Below the pieces are notes generated by a model, which was given only the letters and a program-made list of their open reading frames with translations, had not been told where the DNA came from and made no database searches. 64,000 nt of DNA, taken from the NCBI GenBank assembly GCA_018350325.1, contig JAEVLN010000013.1, positions 1,674,001 through 1,738,000 of the forward strand. The letters are read 5' to 3'. Positions 61,496-64,000 of the stretch are shown here, piece by piece. Every line of letters begins with the position of its first letter. Position 1 is the stretch's first letter. This DNA comes from Globodera rostochiensis (taxonomy: Eukaryota > Nematoda > Chromadorea > Rhabditida > Heteroderidae). Both the position numbers and the translations under genes were made by a program.

Positions 61496-62032
61496 GGAGT
61501 AATTGATTCACAGTCCGTAAGAGGACCATTTGTCCGCAAGTGTTGGCACACCCTTTTTTCTTCTATGCCCAAAACCTGGCCATGTACGTCGCCGCAAACC
61601 GTGACAGGACAACCTCCTGCACACGTTGGACTCTGTTTTGAGTATCTCGCAAGCCTAAATAACCAAATATTTAAATACTTTAATTAAAATTGAATATTTT
61701 TTGTGTGCCATTTGTAAACGGCTCACCGCCATTTGACAGAGAAAGGCAAGCAAAGTGTTCATTTGGCAAAAAAAAAAAGAATTTGTACGTTTTGTCCCAA
61801 CTCTCTAATCCGTATGCTTAACAATAACAAAAGCACAGAACTCTATCAGCTGGGCTGTTCATAGATTTTATTAAATTGTTTTGCTTTGGCTTAAAAATAG
61901 CTTTTCAACGGCACCTGCTGCTGCTGCTGCTGCTGCTCCGTTCTGTTCCACAGCTTTTCCAATTACTTCTGCCTCCGTCCGTCTCTCCGTTGTGGGCCCG
62001 CGTCACATAACCCCCCAACGGTTTTTGGGCTA
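61496..62032. repeat. Segmental duplication, copy 2
   Basis: 61570-62032 matches 53590-54020 (GGCCATGTACGTCGCCGCAA and onwards), with small indels including a CTG run at 61915-61937. It leads into the tandem array and then promoter copy 5, in the same order as the first copy. Confidence 0.8.
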
Positions 62033-62935
62033 CTGAACTCGTTGAACATGTTGAGATTAGTCCGGTAGTGTATCGCTCTTTCATGTTGGGGTTTGCGAGC
62101 TGAACTCGTTGAACATGTTGAGATTAGTCCGGTAGTGTATCATCGCTCTTTCATGTTGGGGTTTGCGAGCTGAACTCGTTGAACATGTTGAGATTAGTCC
62201 GGTAGTGTATCGCTCTTTCATGTTGGGGTTTGCGAGCTGAACTCGTTGAACATGTTGAGATTAGTCCGGTAGTGTATCGCTCTTTCATGTTGGGGTTTGC
62301 GAGCTGAACTCGTTGAACATGTTGAGATTAGTCCGGTAGTGTATCATCGCTCTTTCATGTTGGGGTTTGCGAGCTGAACTCGTTGAACATGTTGAGATTA
62401 GTCCGGTAGTGTATCGCTCTTTCATGTTGGGGTTTGCGAGCTGAACTCGTTGAACATGTTGAGATTAGTCCGGTAGTGTATCATCGCTCTTTCATGTTGG
62501 GGTTTGCGAGCTGAACTCGTTGAACATGTTGAGATTAGTCCGGTAGTGTATCGCTCTTTCATGTTGGGGTTTGCGAGCTGAACTCGTTGAACATGTTGAG
62601 ATTAGTCCGGTAGTGTATCGCTCTTTCATGTTGGGGTTTGCGAGCTGAACTCGTTGAACATGTTGAGATTAGTCCGGTAGTGTATCATCGCTCTTTCATG
62701 TTGGGGTTTGCGAGCTGAACTCGTTGAACATGTTGAGATTAGTCCGGTAGTGTATCGCTCTTTCATGTTGGGGTTTGCGAGCTGAACTCGTTGAACATGT
62801 TGAGATTAGTCCGGTAGTGTATCATCGCTCTTTCATGTTGGGGTTTGCGAGCTGAACTCGTTGAACATGTTGAGATTAGTCCGGTAGTGTATCATCGCTC
62901 TTTCATGTTGAGGTTTGCGAGACTGCTTGATTTTA
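62033..62935. repeat. 67/70-bp tandem array, about 13 units
   Basis: The unit CTGAACTCGTTGAACATGTT, GAGATTAGTCCGGTAGTGTA, TCGCTCTTTCATGTTGGGGT, TTGCGAG occurs in two length forms differing by an ATC insertion (TATCGC or TATCATCGC). The two forms are interspersed. Only one partial unit is present in the paralogous region at 54026. Confidence 0.96.
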
Positions 62936-63200
62936 ATAAGTAGGCTCTGCACGACTCGTACTCAAATTTGCTGGACTCAGTTCCCCAGGGGCAAGATAGT
63001 CAATGGCGCCTGTGCATATTTCTCTCTCCGCCTGCTCCATTATGTCTAGCGTTCGTCGCACGCGTCATCGAACTGCAAACCGTCCAACAGCCAATCAGCG
63101 CTTGACAGCGTGGCGCGCGTGCGTGCTTATAAAAGGCCGCTCTTTCTAAGCGCGAAGCGGCCAGCTCCGTCTTGGGGCCAACTCCGTCTGGGACCAACTC
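62936..63200 (+). promoter_or_regulatory. CCAAT/TATA promoter cassette, copy 5
   Basis: AAACCGTCCAACAGCCAATC (CCAAT), CAGCGCTTGACAGCGTGGC, GCGCGTGCGTGC, then TATAAAAG at 63128-63135. Downstream is a short triplicated AACTCCGTCT motif rather than the sequence seen after copy 4. Its leader therefore differs. Confidence 0.78.
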
Positions 63201-63822
63201 CGTCTCAGCCATTAAATTTTTGATACTTTACTTTTAGAGTTTGCCAGGATTATCCCGGTTTTTGGAAGCCCGATCTCGGTTTTCGAAAAGTCCCGGCCCC
63301 GGTTCGAAGTGCTGGTCCCGATCCCGGCTTTTATAGTCCCGGTCAATCCCGGGTTTTTCCTTTTGGCTGGGGGTAAATAACATGAAAACTTAATCCGGCA
63401 CAATTGCACAGATTATCCGTTAATAGATGAGCTTTAAGCCTAAGCTTAAGCCTAGGCCTAAGCTAGCTTAGGTTTAGGCCTGAGCCTAACCTCAATTTAG
63501 GCCTTTATGAATTGAAAAGTGCACTAAATGCCGCCCAAAATCGGAACATAATTAATGGATGAGACGGAGTTGGCCCCCACTCCTCCAGCGAAAGTCATCA
63601 TTAGCACAGTTTTCTAAAAATTCTTCTTACGAGTTTCACTTTTGCCCCGTGTCCCGGGCCAAGACTCTCGGCCCACCGACAAACTTAAATCGCGCTTTTG
63701 CTTTATAAACTTATTCCATTTTTATTATTAACATTCCAGCCAAACTCAATCATTTGCCCAGTTTTCTAAAGCTTCTTCAGCCCCATTCCTTCATTTGCAA
63801 CTTCAAACATTGGCACCGGACA
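63201..63822. other. Low-complexity element and TTAGGC-like palindromes
   Basis: 63235-63360 is CCCGGTT/GATCCCGG-rich, like the hAT interiors at 12109 and 50584. 63428-63510 is built of TAAGCCTAAG and TTAGGCCTAAG palindromes. 63700-63720 has TTTATAAAC, a TATA-like site ahead of the possible gene below. Confidence 0.5.
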
Positions 63823-64000
63823 AATGGCGGACGTCAACGATGCACAAAACGTAAACATTTTGCAGTCTCTGTTCTGTGTACCATGGGGGATGGGCGAAAA
63901 TTCTTAACTAAAAACGGAAATTTTATTTTTTGAAGTTCGGCTAAAGACAGGGATGCCAACAAAAATTTTTCAAAATCAGTACATTGGAATCAAAATATCA
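63823..64000 (+). CDS. Possible first exon of a gene running off the window
   Basis: ACAAATGGCGG gives a good start context. The frame reads 'MADVNDAQN' followed by GTAAAC, a plausible donor, about 115 bp after a TATA-like TTTATAAAC. Without a second exon or homologue this is tentative. The frame without splicing also continues for some 25 codons. Confidence 0.3.

Overview
This is eukaryotic, animal-type DNA. Genes are split into small exons with GT-AG introns, Pol II promoters with TATA and CCAAT boxes recur, tRNA-derived sequences occur, and non-autonomous DNA transposons are dense. The gene content (an expanded BTB/POZ family, a SIX homeobox gene, families of small secreted repeat proteins), the 3' splice acceptors placed just upstream of start codons, and short TTAGGC palindromes are all compatible with a nematode. 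A plant-parasitic cyst-type nematode is my best guess, but that assignment is inference. No bacterial, viral or CRISPR features are seen.

Three lineage-specific gene families account for most real coding sequence. (1) BTB/POZ family: intact genes at 7731-9078 (+) and 37950-39511 (-), a decayed copy at 18034-20050 (-), the last codons of another copy at the left edge, and a 5' fragment at 16582. (2) A coiled-coil family that I do not recognise, called F here: 10383-13281 (-), 30460-32690 (+) and 56007-58339 (+). Every intron phase is conserved and each copy differs in internal repeats. (3) A family of small secreted repeat-rich proteins, called G here: 21768-23536 (-), 36066-37435 (+), 44083-45671 (+) and a copy with a damaged 5' end at 50278-52146 (+). 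Single genes include a SIX3/6-like homeobox gene (46819-48010, -) whose final homeodomain exon I cannot find, a frameshifted G-patch gene (about 2469-3087), a Merlin/ISXO2-type transposase remnant (53044-53367, -) and a possible gene start at 63823.

The rest is repeats. Satellites and minisatellites lie at 311-2055 (44 bp unit), 17236-17832 (24 bp), 26400-27010, 41672-43275 (24 bp), 47335-47863 (24 bp), 48386-48595 (27 bp), 49430-49825 (about 84 bp), 59535-59870 and 62033-62935 (67/70 bp). Around ten hAT-like miniature elements can be delimited, most with 8-bp target duplications. A foldback (long inverted repeat) family has at least five copies, and a CCGTATATAC-ended MITE family at least three. 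A CCAAT/E-box/TATA promoter cassette is scattered in five copies.

The main theme is diversification by tandem duplication inside genes: heptad repeats in a coiled coil, 11-aa and 32-aa repeats, tandem symmetrical 54-bp exons, and an array of repeated 5' splice sites in the SIX gene. Transposons in the intact genes sit in introns and respect the exons.
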